A DNA stretch of 64,000 nt from JAMCYG01 sp027365565 (GCA_027365565.1 DAHXMI010000004.1:62001-126000); one strand, 5' to 3'. Counted from the stretch's first letter, positions 1 to 8,551 are shown. Numbers and translations are program-made. Notes: a model not told the origin generated them from the letters alone.

Positions 1-142
1 CTGGAAAAGGGAGTAGTGGTGTAGCATGCTGAAAAACTTGGTATCGGCGGCAATGGCACAGAAACGTTTATATATAGGTACTGTTTTTGATTGGAGCAAG
101 GTATATATATTAAATACTGCACATCCTTTATTGGGTGGGGGA

Positions 143-988
143 ATGTATGATAGGGGTACTATAGGCGTGCCCTCTGGAAAAGGGCAGACGAGCATAGAAT
201 ACGCTGCGGTCATCACTTGGGCCCTGGTGATAATATCCATCGTAGTTGTGGGGTTGTATTTCTTCATACCTACCAATCCGACGGGCACAGGGGCGCAGAC
301 GTGCTCGTTCGACACTGGCGTGTACTGCTACGATTTCATGATGGGTATAAATGCAACTTCAGGAAGCTCGACGATGGTTCTCCTCGCGGACAACCAGAAC
401 CAGTACCCTCTCATAAATCCGCACATTTTGATTAGCCTGAACGGCTTCAATACTTCCCCGCTGAGCTGCACGCCCGGCTACATTGCGCCAGGTGAATCGT
501 TCATATGTACCGCGACTGTATGGACGAACAAGCTATCCGCAGGTAAATACTTTAGGGCACCGGTCTACCTTAATGCCCAGTATTGTGGAATGAACAGCGG
601 CTTCGTCTCTGGTATTAGGAACGGCGGCTGCGCCAACACCCCGACAGAGACGTACAAGGGGTCGGTGGAAGGGTATGTGATAAGCCAGAAGTCGAGCAGC
701 GTTGGAATAACCCTCTCGGCACAGTCATACAATGCCATGGCAGACGGATCATATGACAACGTCTATGCTACTGTTACGATGTTCGGGGTGCCAGTGCGCT
801 CCGCAGGCATCAACTTTACCGTGAACAACACGTCGTTCGGGGTGTCCAATCCATTTGTGATGTCAGCGGCCGACGGGGGAGCAGCGACAACGGGTGTTTA
901 CTCCAACCAGGCGGGTAATGTCATGGTATCTGCAAACTACGGCAGCTACACTGCAAATGTCGTCATAGACTTCAAGAGCGGACCATGA
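143..988 (+). CDS. Class III prepilin-like secreted protein with Ig-like domain
   Basis: The protein of about 281 residues starts with a short basic segment ending in KGQ, followed by a hydrophobic helix of about 22 residues (SIEYAAVITWALVIIS...). This is the class III signal layout cut by archaeal prepilin peptidases (FlaK/PibD type). The middle part is rich in Cys, Asn and Thr. The last 95 residues, with alternating strands and a small-residue pattern, resemble a bacterial invasin-like (Big-1) Ig fold. An upstream in-frame ATG at 26 exists, but TATA-like sequences lie at about 66-75 and 103-112, and a G-rich Shine-Dalgarno (GGTGGGGG) sits just before the ATG at 143, so I chose 143. Likely a membrane-anchored or pilus-associated surface protein; exact role unknown. 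Confidence 0.7.
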   Translation: MYDRGTIGVPSGKGQTSIEYAAVITWALVIISIVVVGLYFFIPTNPTGTGAQTCSFDTGVYCYDFMMGINATSGSSTMVLLADNQNQYPLINPHILISLNGFNTSPLSCTPGYIAPGESFICTATVWTNKLSAGKYFRAPVYLNAQYCGMNSGFVSGIRNGGCANTPTETYKGSVEGYVISQKSSSVGITLSAQSYNAMADGSYDNVYATVTMFGVPVRSAGINFTVNNTSFGVSNPFVMSAADGGAATTGVYSNQAGNVMVSANYGSYTANVVIDFKSGP

Positions 989-1290
989 CGCAGGGCGCAA
1001 CCTGGTGCCGTGCCGCTCTCTCAATTTCGTGGTTCGGGCCTCTTTTTTCCCAACTTCCAAAAATCGCTTGATTTAGGTATAGTTAGACCGCGCCGCAACG
1101 ATGAGACTATTGTCGTCGGTATTGATGCATTGGCGTACCCGTACCGGCTGCAAAATGATAGAGGGTATTGCATATATTTCCAATTATATATTAGAAATTT
1201 CCACTAAACTGCACAGGAATCTATTTATATTTGGTAAAGGGGTATGAGATATTGCAGAAGCGGGTTATGGCTCGCGTGGGGGAGAAACAT
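989..1290. other. Intergenic region with terminator and promoter
   Basis: No convincing gene is seen here. A T-run at 1042-1048 can end transcription of the upstream pilin-like gene. A TATA-like sequence (CTATTTATA) at 1221-1229 precedes the next gene. Short open frames in this stretch lack ribosome binding sites and family resemblance. Confidence 0.5.
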
Positions 1291-1590
1291 ATGAAAATGG
1301 ACTACATGGGAACAACGCCTGTGGAAGTGGATGGGAACGAAACATTGGGTAATAGAATGGGTAGAAAGGCAATAGTCAGGAAGGCAACAGCCGCATTGAG
1401 GGACAGCGACTTTTCAGGGGTCCTTGAAAGCGCAATGGCCGATGACATAGACAGCGAGGCCACAGCCGCTCTAAAAAGCGTGCTTGCGCAGAGGGCTACT
1501 GAATACACGCTCCGCGCGTCGAGGATAGCAAGGCGAAGGGGCATGAAGCTGAGTGCGGCAACAATAATAATAGCAGCGGAAGGAAGGTAA
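1291..1590 (+). CDS. Diverged histone-fold-like small protein
   Basis: This is a basic protein of 99 residues. The C-terminal 70 residues follow the histone-fold pattern: a short helix (RKATAALRD), a long helix (about 28 residues ending in RIARRRG), a loop with MKLS, and a final helix (AATIIIAAEG). The loop plus last helix match the place where archaeal histones have GRKTV-x-x-x-D. The N-terminal 30 residues are an extension not found in minimal histones. TTG (1231) and ATG (1267) starts lie upstream, but the TATA box at 1221-1229 overlaps the first, and a strong GGGGGAG ribosome site sits 7 nt before ATG 1291. A canonical histone gene lies 1.1 kb away. Assignment as histone fold is inference from pattern; a DNA-binding role is plausible. 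Confidence 0.5.
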   Translation: MKMDYMGTTPVEVDGNETLGNRMGRKAIVRKATAALRDSDFSGVLESAMADDIDSEATAALKSVLAQRATEYTLRASRIARRRGMKLSAATIIIAAEGR

Positions 1591-1634
1591 CGGCAGTAAC
1601 GATCAATCACACAACTGCACCCTGTAAGGCAGCG

Positions 1635-1653
1635 GTTTTCTTTTATTTTTTTT
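1635..1653 (+). terminator. T-rich transcription terminator
   Basis: A long T-rich tract (about 16 T in 19 bases) follows the histone-fold-like gene by 45 nt, with no hairpin. Archaeal RNA polymerase commonly terminates on such tracts. Confidence 0.55.
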
Positions 1654-1699
1654 CTCGTATTTATCGTTTTGGTCGCGCCCGGTGGGCGCGCTTTAGAAA

Positions 1700-1709
1700 G
1701 TATTTATAT
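1700..1709 (+). promoter_or_regulatory. TATA box of tRNA-Gly/tRNA-Met transcript
   Basis: The sequence GTATTTATAT lies about 38 nt before the mature 5' end of tRNA-Gly, allowing a short leader. The two tRNA genes are only 7 nt apart and are probably one transcript. Confidence 0.55.
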
Positions 1710-1742
1710 CCTTTCTCACGAATTCTAAATGCAAAACGAAGC

Positions 1743-1815
1743 GCGAGTGTAGTCTAGCCTGGTAGGACTTTGCCCCTCCAAGGCAAAGACCCGGGTTCAA
1801 ATCCCGGCACTCGCA
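1743..1815 (+). tRNA. tRNA-Gly (anticodon UCC)
   Basis: The acceptor stem GCGAGTG pairs exactly with CACTCGC, with discriminator A. The T arm CCGGG-TTCAAAT-CCCGG is perfect. The anticodon stem TTGCC/GGCAA encloses the loop CCTCCAA, giving anticodon TCC. Position 33 is C where nearly all tRNAs have U; the stem could extend to seven pairs. CCA is not encoded. Confidence 0.92.
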
Positions 1816-1822
1816 ATTCGCT

Positions 1823-1941
1823 GGCGGGGTAGCTCAGCCTGGTTAGAGAGCTAGACTCATATGCAGAGCACTATGAGTGATGAGCCATTCTGGCTATGAC
1901 GAGAAATCTAGAGGCCGCGGGTTCAAATCCCGCCCCCGCCA
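1823..1941 (+). tRNA. tRNA-Met (CAU), with intron
   Basis: The acceptor stem GGCGGGG pairs with CCCCGCC, with discriminator A at 1941. The T arm GCGGG-TTCAAAT-CCCGC is perfect. The anticodon CAT is at 1858-1860. The anticodon stem CTAGA/TCTAG is completed only after removing a 44-nt intron (1862-1905) at the canonical 37/38 position. Part of the intron (TATGA) can pair with the anticodon loop, as expected for a bulge-helix-bulge substrate of the archaeal splicing endonuclease. Body sequence fits elongator Met better than Ile2, but CAU alone cannot separate them. Confidence 0.88.
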
Positions 1942-2055
1942 AGCGTGTGTATGCGGCAGATGCCCATTTTCTGGGCCCATACCATATGTTGCAAACAAAA
2001 ATCAGTCAATTCCAGTTATGCGGATCATGCCGCCGGCTGATAGCCCAATAAATTA

Positions 2056-2288
2056 GCGGTGTGCCGTAGCCTCCCTTCTGTTTTAGGCGACATCAGACCT
2101 AAGCGGCTTTGCCTTGCATACTCACTGTGCGCGCATCGGCCGTTTCATCCGCACCCGCGCGCTCGTCGTGTCATCGCTTTATGCGCGGCAGCGGTCTCGT
2201 TTCTGCTCCGAATTGGCCCTTTCGGGCGTGTGCACTCTGTATGGGGAGAGCTTCCTCCGCACGAAGCGGTGAGTCGCCCGCACACCAC
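2056..2288 (-). ncRNA. rnpB: RNase P RNA
   Basis: Read on the minus strand, this holds the signature of the RNase P catalytic domain. The 5' element GAGGAAGCTCTCCC (about 2239-2252) and the 3' element ACAGAAGGGAGGCT (about 2068-2081) form helix P4: CUCCC pairs with GGGAG and AGC with GCU around a single bulged U, as in known RNase P RNAs. P3 is a CCGC-TTCGT-GCGG hairpin. P1 is a 9-bp helix with one wobble pair, formed by 2280-2288 and 2056-2064, closing the molecule at about 233 nt. That is short but within archaeal range. The RNA processes tRNA 5' ends together with RNase P proteins. Short open frames here are spurious. Confidence 0.82.
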
Positions 2289-2310
2289 TGCATCTATTGC
2301 TTGTCTAACG

Positions 2311-2320
2311 CTTAAAATAG
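2311..2320 (-). promoter_or_regulatory. TATA box of RNase P RNA
   Basis: Minus-strand CTATTTTAAG is centred about 27 nt before the 5' strand of P1, the normal archaeal TATA-to-start distance. This independently supports the 5' end of the RNase P RNA. Confidence 0.55.
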
Positions 2321-2402
2321 CATTGTGCAGATGCAGCACCCTGCCCCCCATGGAGCACAACATTTTAAAAGAGTGAAAAACAGATAGTTTTAGAGTGGTA
2401 AG

Positions 2403-2696
2403 ATGGTGGCAATACCTGCGTTGCCTTTCGGCAACACCCTTATCGGAGAGATAATACTTGTCGTGCTGATAGCGATAGTGCTGTTCATAATCTTCAAGCT
2501 TGGGAAGTTCATACTCAGGCTGATATTCGGCATAATAGCGAACAGTATACTGGGAGTAATCGCGATATATGCGCTGAACTACATAGTAGGAGTAGACATC
2601 CCGATAACTCTCGGAACGATGCTGCCGACCGCGCTGTTCGGCCTGCCTGCAGTAGGAACCCTGCTGATACTCAGGTTCTTCGGCGTGCCGCTATAG
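2403..2696 (+). CDS. BofA-like small membrane protein
   Basis: The protein has 97 residues and three predicted membrane segments (about 14-32, 38-58 and 66-90). The middle NSILGVIAIYALNYIVG and the end pattern (IPI-x-LGTMLPTALFGLPAVGTLLIL) fit the SigmaK-processing regulatory BofA family. In Bacillus BofA anchors an intramembrane protease complex; many archaea carry homologues whose role is unknown. A TATA box (CATTTTAAAA, 2361-2370) lies about 37 nt upstream. An M50-type membrane protease, the class of enzyme that bacterial BofA controls, is encoded at 17.2-17.9 kb, but no link is shown. Confidence 0.75.
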   Translation: MVAIPALPFGNTLIGEIILVVLIAIVLFIIFKLGKFILRLIFGIIANSILGVIAIYALNYIVGVDIPITLGTMLPTALFGLPAVGTLLILRFFGVPL

Positions 2697-2711
2697 ATGA
2701 AGATGCGGGAA

Positions 2712-2909
2712 TCACTTCAGCGCTAGCTTGACGTCAGCTGCCTCCACGGTCTTCCTCTTCGCATGCTTAGAGAGGCTAACCGACTTCTTAGCCAGCTGGA
2801 ACGCGAGCACGTCTATGTGCTCCTGTATCCGCTTGACGGCGTCATTGCTGATCCTTGATGCGCCGGCCTCCTTGAGGAGCTTCCTCACTGCCGATTCGGA
2901 TATGTACAT
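2712..2909 (-). CDS. Archaeal histone
   Basis: The 65-residue protein has the minimal archaeal histone fold: helix 1 (ESAVRKLLKEAG), loop with RIS, long helix 2 (DAVKRIQEHIDVLAFQLAKKSVSLSKHA), the conserved KRKTVEAADVK loop, and helix 3. It should form dimers that wrap DNA. An upstream TTG at 2939 would add hydrophobic residues foreign to the family. The TATA box TTTTTTATAC near 2952 predicts transcription from about 2926, so the ATG at 2909 is right. The start region lies next to the 3' end of the Hel308 gene. Confidence 0.93.
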   Translation of the reverse strand: MYISESAVRKLLKEAGASRISNDAVKRIQEHIDVLAFQLAKKSVSLSKHAKRKTVEAADVKLALK

Positions 2910-2974
2910 TAGAACCACGACAAGTAAGAATATTAGCAATCGTGAGGTATAAAAAAGGTTTACCCTCTGTTCCG

Positions 2975-5113
2975 TTAATCTATCTGTTCGAATATTTTCC
3001 TTGACAGCTCCTTCCCAAGAAGCGACGCGACCTTCTCGCGGTTGTTCCTTATGTCGGCAACCTTCCTTATGCCGCTGCCGTAGAGCAGCCTTGCCCTTGC
3101 CCTTCCGATCTGCTCCAGCCTTACGAGGTCGAGCAGCTCCTCCTTTATGCCGTACCTCAGCCTCACCCTGACGTCTATGAAATCGTGCAACGGCCTCTTC
3201 AGCAGCCTGCCGAGCTCTATGGTAGAGTAGAGTATCCAGTCCGCATTCCTCAGCTTCGCATAGAGGGCGCCTGGAGTCGTCGCGTATTTCTTTATCAGTT
3301 CGTCCTCGTGCATCTCGTTGGCCCAGTCTCTCAGCATAAGCGCGGTGCTGAACGCCTTGTCGGTTTCGTATCTCGCATCGAACGTCTCGTATTCGCTCGG
3401 CAGCTCCCTGTTCATGTATCTATAAGCGGCGAACTCGTCTTCCACCTCGGCCGTGACCTTCACGTGCGGCCTCATTTCCATCGTATTGGTCACCGTGTAA
3501 AGTATGGATGTGGTGTCATTCGCGCGGCTTATAGCGGAGACGAGCCATGCGGCCGATAGGGGGTCTATGTACAGCTCGCTCACCCTCGTACCTATCCTGG
3601 TCGCGGCATATTTGTCCGGGCCAACCTGATCGATGAATTTCCATTCGAGCAGCTCCTCGAGTATCTCATCGACCACTTCTTCTATATGTCTCCTATCGGT
3701 ATTCTGATGGCCGTAAAAGCTCTTTGCCAGAAACGCGAGTATCTCATTCCTCGAGTCGGCGAACCTTTCCGAGATGAATGCGAGCACATGCGTCCTCAGC
3801 ACCGACACTATGCCCAGCTTGGAATCTACCGCAACCGGCTCGGCGTCTATGTATGTGGAGTATAGCTCACCTATCCTTTCGGGATTCTTGGCGAGCAGCA
3901 GTGCCCTGCCCTCCGTGTCGTATTCTGGCCTGCCTGCCCTGCCGAGCAGCTGCAGCATCTCATTCACTCCTATCATGCCGGGCGCTCCGTCGTCGAATCT
4001 CGAGACATCTCTTACAAGAACGGTATGCGCGGGCATGTTTATGCCCATCCCGAGCGTAGTGGTTGAGCACACCACTTTGATGAGGCTGCCCCTGAACGCA
4101 TCTTCTACATAGGCTCTCTGCGAGTTGAGAAGGCCGGCATGATGGAATGCTACACCGTCACGCACGACTGCCGACAGCTTCCTGCACTGTTCCGTTGGGT
4201 TGTCGAGCGCGTTCATGACAAGGTCGCCTAGCTCGGCTAGCTGGGCCGCCTCGTCCTTGCCGATCAGCTGCGACACCCTTTTCGCAATCCTCAGGGAGGC
4301 GGCCTCGGCGTTCCTCTTGGACGAGAAGAATATCAGAGCCTGCTTCCCAAGTGCTATGGTATCTTCTACGACCCTTATCTCCGGATCCTTGTTGGAGCCG
4401 TTGAGCGGAGTGCCTGCAGAGGCAATGTCTTCACCCTTCTCTATGGTATCTGTGCCGTCATAGTACACGCGGCTGTTGTATACTATGCCCTTCTTCAACT
4501 CGACTGGCCGGTAGTCGCTGGCGACCAGCTTCGACCTGAGCCATTCCGCCATCTCCTCAGCATTGCCGACCGTTGCGCTCAGTGCTATCACCTGCGCGTC
4601 GCAGCGCTCCATCAGTTTTGTCACGAGAAGCTCGAGAGTCGGCCCCCTTGACGAATCGCCGAGCATGTGTACCTCGTCGAATACTATGCACCCGATGGAA
4701 TCGAGCCAGTTTACCCCGTGCCTTATGAGGCTGTCCAGCTTCTCTGTCGAAAAGAACATCATCTCATAATTCTCGAGCCAGTTGTCGGACGAGTCGAGGT
4801 CCCCTATCGACATCGCGGCCCTTATGAACGGGTAGTCGGCCTTGAACCTCTCGAACTTCTCAGATACGAGCGCCCTCATCGGCGCGATGTATATCGCCTT
4901 CTTCCTTCTCGATAGTATTGAGTTGACGCACGCCATCTCCGCGATGAGCGTCTTCCCGCTGGCTGTGGGACTCGCTACAAGGATACTCTTGTAGTCCAGC
5001 AGGCCGTTCTCTATCGCCTTCTCCTGCGGGGGCGTGAAACCCTTTATGCCCCTGGCTGAAATGGACTCGAAAATTTCCTTCGGGACCTTTCCTGAAAGAT
5101 AGGAGATGTCCAT
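2975..5113 (-). CDS. hel308: Hel308-type DNA helicase
   Basis: A superfamily 2 Ski2-like helicase of 712 residues, the usual Hel308 length. Visible motifs are Walker A (ASPTASGKT), motif II DEVH in VFDEVHMLGD, motif III SAT, motif IVa region FFSSKRNAEA, motif V TTTLGMGINMPAH and motif VI LLGRAGRPEYD. The C-terminus has the helical ratchet region and a helix-hairpin-helix-like end (LEQIGRARARLLYGSGI). Hel308 unwinds lagging strands at stalled forks with 3'-5' polarity. The longer frame to 5182 is rejected: a TATA box at 5135-5144 sits 27 nt before ATG 5113, giving a leaderless mRNA and an N-terminus like other Hel308 proteins. Confidence 0.93.
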   Translation of the reverse strand: MDISYLSGKVPKEIFESISARGIKGFTPPQEKAIENGLLDYKSILVASPTASGKTLIAEMACVNSILSRRKKAIYIAPMRALVSEKFERFKADYPFIRAAMSIGDLDSSDNWLENYEMMFFSTEKLDSLIRHGVNWLDSIGCIVFDEVHMLGDSSRGPTLELLVTKLMERCDAQVIALSATVGNAEEMAEWLRSKLVASDYRPVELKKGIVYNSRVYYDGTDTIEKGEDIASAGTPLNGSNKDPEIRVVEDTIALGKQALIFFSSKRNAEAASLRIAKRVSQLIGKDEAAQLAELGDLVMNALDNPTEQCRKLSAVVRDGVAFHHAGLLNSQRAYVEDAFRGSLIKVVCSTTTLGMGINMPAHTVLVRDVSRFDDGAPGMIGVNEMLQLLGRAGRPEYDTEGRALLLAKNPERIGELYSTYIDAEPVAVDSKLGIVSVLRTHVLAFISERFADSRNEILAFLAKSFYGHQNTDRRHIEEVVDEILEELLEWKFIDQVGPDKYAATRIGTRVSELYIDPLSAAWLVSAISRANDTTSILYTVTNTMEMRPHVKVTAEVEDEFAAYRYMNRELPSEYETFDARYETDKAFSTALMLRDWANEMHEDELIKKYATTPGALYAKLRNADWILYSTIELGRLLKRPLHDFIDVRVRLRYGIKEELLDLVRLEQIGRARARLLYGSGIRKVADIRNNREKVASLLGKELSRKIFEQID

Positions 5114-5134
5114 ATGTTGGGATTTCCCATTCAC

Positions 5135-5144
5135 ATATTTAATA
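5135..5144 (-). promoter_or_regulatory. TATA box of hel308
   Basis: Minus-strand TATTAAATAT centred 27 nt upstream of the ATG at 5113. It lies inside the longer open frame and decides the start. Confidence 0.6.
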
Positions 5145-5195
5145 CTGCGAGGCATGCGCGTCCTGTAGGGCCAGGCGCGCACCCTCTTGGAAACT

Positions 5196-5203
5196 TTTTA
5201 TAC
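5196..5203 (+). promoter_or_regulatory. TATA box of prepilin/LamG operon
   Basis: TTTTATAC centred about 30 nt before the ATG at 5230 predicts a nearly leaderless start of the four-gene surface-protein operon. Confidence 0.6.
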
Positions 5204-5229
5204 CTTAGCAGCCAACTATACGCGAGTAG

Positions 5230-7974
5230 ATGTTAGGCAGCGGCAATGTTCTTCCCGGCAGGCGGAGAAGGGCGCAGATAGCGCTTGAGTTTATGATAGT
5301 ATACTCCTTCGTCCTAGTCATATTCATGATACTGTTCGTGCTGGTTGTAAACCAGAGGTCGCTTTCGCTCAACCAGCAGGAATACTCGTCCCTGCAGCTC
5401 GTGACGCAGAACATAGCCAATTACATAAACCAGGCGCTCAGCTCCGGGAACGGCTACAACGCCACTGTCCTAATACCTGGTGAGATAGGCACTGCGCCAT
5501 ATACGATAGAGGTATCCAGTTCGGGGGTTGTCATCGCTAACCTTACTATAGGAAAGAAGAGCGCGATAGCGTACGCGTTCAGCAGGGCGCGCAGCCTCCA
5601 GGTAGGCGGCTCGGTCGCGGAGAGCGCGAACGGCATAACCGTCTACAAGATAAAGAACATAGGCCAGGTCTCAATCGCGAACTCGCATGGAACCATATAT
5701 GTAGACAAAAATATCACCTCGACGGTGCCGCTCACGAACCTTTTCGTGACCATACCCGAATCAGGAACAAAAATGGCAGAGTTCAAGAATAATGCAGCTA
5801 CTGGATCGTACAGCAGCAACACGTATGTACAAGCGTATGCTCCTTCAATAGCCGGATCCAATGTTCCATTCACTGCCACGATGTGGATTTACGTGCCCGC
5901 AAGCTCAAATAGCAACATGCCTTTCTTCGGCATGAACAGCTACCAGGCGTTCGAACTCTTCAGGTCCGGCCTGGGCACTTCAACCAACCAGCTCTTCCTG
6001 CACAGGTGCAGCAACGCCGATACTGGAGAATCGACCATACCTGCCATGGCATATAATACCTGGCATTTTGTGGCAGTATCAGTCAACCCTCCGAACTACC
6101 AGTTTCAGCTTGACGGCAGCAACTCAGTCACGACGAACACGTGGACATACAATGACAATGGCTATATCACAATAGGCGCGCAGGCGGCACAGTGCGACGG
6201 CACGGTATATGTGGGAGACATAGCAAACGTGCAACTCTACAAGACTGCCCTTTCAGCCTCGCAGCTCAACGCCCTGTATATGGAAGGAGTAGATGCGCCT
6301 CCTGCCCAGTCTGCGGATCTTGTAGGTTGGTGGCCTCTCAATGGGAACACGAACGATTATTCAGGTAACGGATACACAGGCACGCCTTCTAACATAACCT
6401 ATGGGAGCTTAGCACAGCTTGAGGCGCGCGCGGTTCTAGGTAACGGAGGTACTAACATAGATTCACTTATAGGAATGATAGCAAATAATGGCACGTTCAA
6501 CCAGAGCGGGAAGGGCAATGTTGCGCTCTACTCCAATTCTTCCGGCTACGTGAAGACATTCCTTACAGGGGGCAACGTATCAAACATAGCGGTCGATTCT
6601 TACGCCTTCAACGGCAACCAGTCAACTGTGGGCAACCTCGTCGGATGGTGGCCCCTCGTGCTCAGCGCATCTGCAGTAAGCAACACGATATACGACCTGA
6701 GCAGCAACTACAACAATGGCAACTTCAACAATGTCGTATGGAACAACTATTCCGCTTCTACCACAAACTTTCTGACAGCGAATTTCAATGGTACGTCCAC
6801 GGTAAGCACGGGAATGCAGCTAAGCCCGCAAAATTTCACGATAACCATGTGGGTGAATCCAGCAAACGCGGTGAAAATGGAAAGTGCAAACGGGTATACC
6901 CTTATGAACACTCTCGGGTCCAACGAGATACAGATTTGGCTCAATAATGGTGGAGGGGCGGGAGCTGCAGCTGGCTCCGGCGACGAAGAGCTGGGCATAG
7001 GCTCGAACTACTATCATGGATACGGCATTAACAACAACACATGGAGCTTCCTAGCATTCAGCGTGAACAGCGGAAACGTATCATTTTATGCCAACGGGCA
7101 AGGACCCTATTCAGTAACAGGGGTGCTGTCACCCACTTATTCGTTGAATAACATGTCTTTTGGCGAATCGGCTGCCGGCATATCGCAGTACAGCGGATAT
7201 ATGTCCAATGTCCAGGTGTATTCAAAATCGCTTTCGGCCGCGCAGGTATCTCAGATATACGCAGGCGGCGTGAACGGCATACCGCTGCAAGGCAATACCA
7301 TACTAAAGGCGTGGTGGCCATTGGCTGGGGATACCAACAGTTACGCGCTAAATCCAGCCAGTACAACGGCTTCGAACGTAGTGTTCACAAACAGCAACTA
7401 TGGCAACAACTATAGTTCAGGGGAGAGGGTAGCATACTTCAACGGCGCGGCGGACGCACAGACTGGGATAACCGGCCTTCCGACAGGCTCAGCTGCAAGG
7501 ACTCTTGTTGCATGGGTGAAGATATCATCTTATAGCAACGGAGGCTGCGGGCAGGAGATGGCTCTTGGATATGGGCCCGCAAGCGGAGGCACGGCAGAGG
7601 TGGTGGGTCTTGGTCCGACGCTTGGCGGCAATGTGGGGTTCGCTAGCAATGGCAACGACTATATCTCGCCGCTTATAGTGCCGCTGAACGACTGGACATT
7701 CATCGCCGCCTCTTATGAGGCAGGCTCCACGAGCGCGACGGTTTACATGAATGGACAGTCCTCGTCAGGCAGCCTTTCATCAGGTTTGCCCCTCAACACA
7801 CCCGCGTCGGGAATAAGTTCATACGTGGGCGCATGGGGCGCCGGGGGCTGCAAGTTCACAGGCCAGATAGCTGGCGCGCAGGTATACAACACCAACCTGA
7901 CATCGGTGCAGGTATCGCAGCTCTATCAGGAAGGGCTGTCGCAGATGGTGTACAAGAACCTTACTTTCGGGTGA
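5230..7974 (+). CDS. Giant prepilin-like protein with three LamG-type domains
   Basis: The 914-residue protein begins with a class III prepilin signal: basic GRRRRAQ, then a hydrophobic helix (about 17-41, ALEFMIVYSFVLVIF...). After a pilin-like segment (to about 170) come three concanavalin A/laminin-G-like beta sandwiches at about 177-350, 460-675 and 690-905. Each shows the family landmarks: TMWIYVP or ITMWVNP or LVAWVKI strands, a WHF/WSF/WTF-x-A strand, and YMEGV/YAGGV/YQEGL helices, separated by GWWPL-N-D-Y motifs. LamG-type domains bind glycans or proteins. The gene heads an operon of four signal-bearing proteins (spacing 1 nt, then overlaps). Likely exported and anchored in, or assembled into, a type IV pilus-like filament and used for contact; the ligand is unknown. 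Confidence 0.85.
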   Translation: MLGSGNVLPGRRRRAQIALEFMIVYSFVLVIFMILFVLVVNQRSLSLNQQEYSSLQLVTQNIANYINQALSSGNGYNATVLIPGEIGTAPYTIEVSSSGVVIANLTIGKKSAIAYAFSRARSLQVGGSVAESANGITVYKIKNIGQVSIANSHGTIYVDKNITSTVPLTNLFVTIPESGTKMAEFKNNAATGSYSSNTYVQAYAPSIAGSNVPFTATMWIYVPASSNSNMPFFGMNSYQAFELFRSGLGTSTNQLFLHRCSNADTGESTIPAMAYNTWHFVAVSVNPPNYQFQLDGSNSVTTNTWTYNDNGYITIGAQAAQCDGTVYVGDIANVQLYKTALSASQLNALYMEGVDAPPAQSADLVGWWPLNGNTNDYSGNGYTGTPSNITYGSLAQLEARAVLGNGGTNIDSLIGMIANNGTFNQSGKGNVALYSNSSGYVKTFLTGGNVSNIAVDSYAFNGNQSTVGNLVGWWPLVLSASAVSNTIYDLSSNYNNGNFNNVVWNNYSASTTNFLTANFNGTSTVSTGMQLSPQNFTITMWVNPANAVKMESANGYTLMNTLGSNEIQIWLNNGGGAGAAAGSGDEELGIGSNYYHGYGINNNTWSFLAFSVNSGNVSFYANGQGPYSVTGVLSPTYSLNNMSFGESAAGISQYSGYMSNVQVYSKSLSAAQVSQIYAGGVNGIPLQGNTILKAWWPLAGDTNSYALNPASTTASNVVFTNSNYGNNYSSGERVAYFNGAADAQTGITGLPTGSAARTLVAWVKISSYSNGGCGQEMALGYGPASGGTAEVVGLGPTLGGNVGFASNGNDYISPLIVPLNDWTFIAASYEAGSTSATVYMNGQSSSGSLSSGLPLNTPASGISSYVGAWGAGGCKFTGQIAGAQVYNTNLTSVQVSQLYQEGLSQMVYKNLTFG

Positions 7975-7975
7975 T

Positions 7976-8551
7976 ATGATGATGAAAAGGGCAAAAGGGC
8001 AGTTTTGGAGTTTCGACGTCATATTCGCGATAATAATATTCGGCGTAGCGATAACCATACTGGCATACACCTGGTACAACGTCAACAACCAGCTCGCGCT
8101 CGCATACGGCAATGGCGCGACCATAATGCAGCTCCAGGCTGAGTCGCTAGCCCAGACGATCATGTCGCCAGGCAATCCCACAAACTGGCAGAGCATAGTC
8201 AATACGGCAGATCCCTCTACATGGAACAATGTAAGCATAGGCCTGGCGGAGAGCAACGGGAGCAGCAGCATATCCCCAGGCAAGCTGTACGCGCTAATGT
8301 CGATGGCCAACTACAACTACGGCGATACGAAGGTGCCGCTAGGTGTCGCATACAACTATTACATAATTATACAGAGACAGGGAAGTTCTGTGCCGAACAT
8401 AAATACGGCGGTGAACATAACGATAGGGCAGAATCCACAGACGAGCAAGTCACTGACTACGTACGTGTACAAGAGGGTGGCCTTCCTTGATGGATCGCCT
8501 GTGGTAATATATGTGGAGGTGTGGACCAACACGCCTCTCGCAGTAAGTTGA
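7976..8551 (+). CDS. Class III prepilin-like protein
   Basis: The 191-residue protein starts MMMKRAKGQFWSFDVIFAI and continues with a hydrophobic helix to about residue 30, the layout of archaeal prepilins (KG-Q/F cut before the helix). The rest is Asn/Ser/Thr rich with several N-x-S/T sites and predicted beta structure, without a recognisable enzyme motif. It starts 1 nt after the LamG protein stop and overlaps the next start (TGATG), so it is translationally coupled. Probably a minor pilin. The first of three consecutive ATG codons is used, though any could serve. Confidence 0.75.
   Translation: MMMKRAKGQFWSFDVIFAIIIFGVAITILAYTWYNVNNQLALAYGNGATIMQLQAESLAQTIMSPGNPTNWQSIVNTADPSTWNNVSIGLAESNGSSSISPGKLYALMSMANYNYGDTKVPLGVAYNYYIIIQRQGSSVPNINTAVNITIGQNPQTSKSLTTYVYKRVAFLDGSPVVIYVEVWTNTPLAVS

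Noticed and set aside
2059..2376. Short frames on both strands in the 2.06-2.38 kb gap
   Set aside because: The stretch is explained by RNase P RNA; products are Ser/Arg/Cys-rich with no family pattern.
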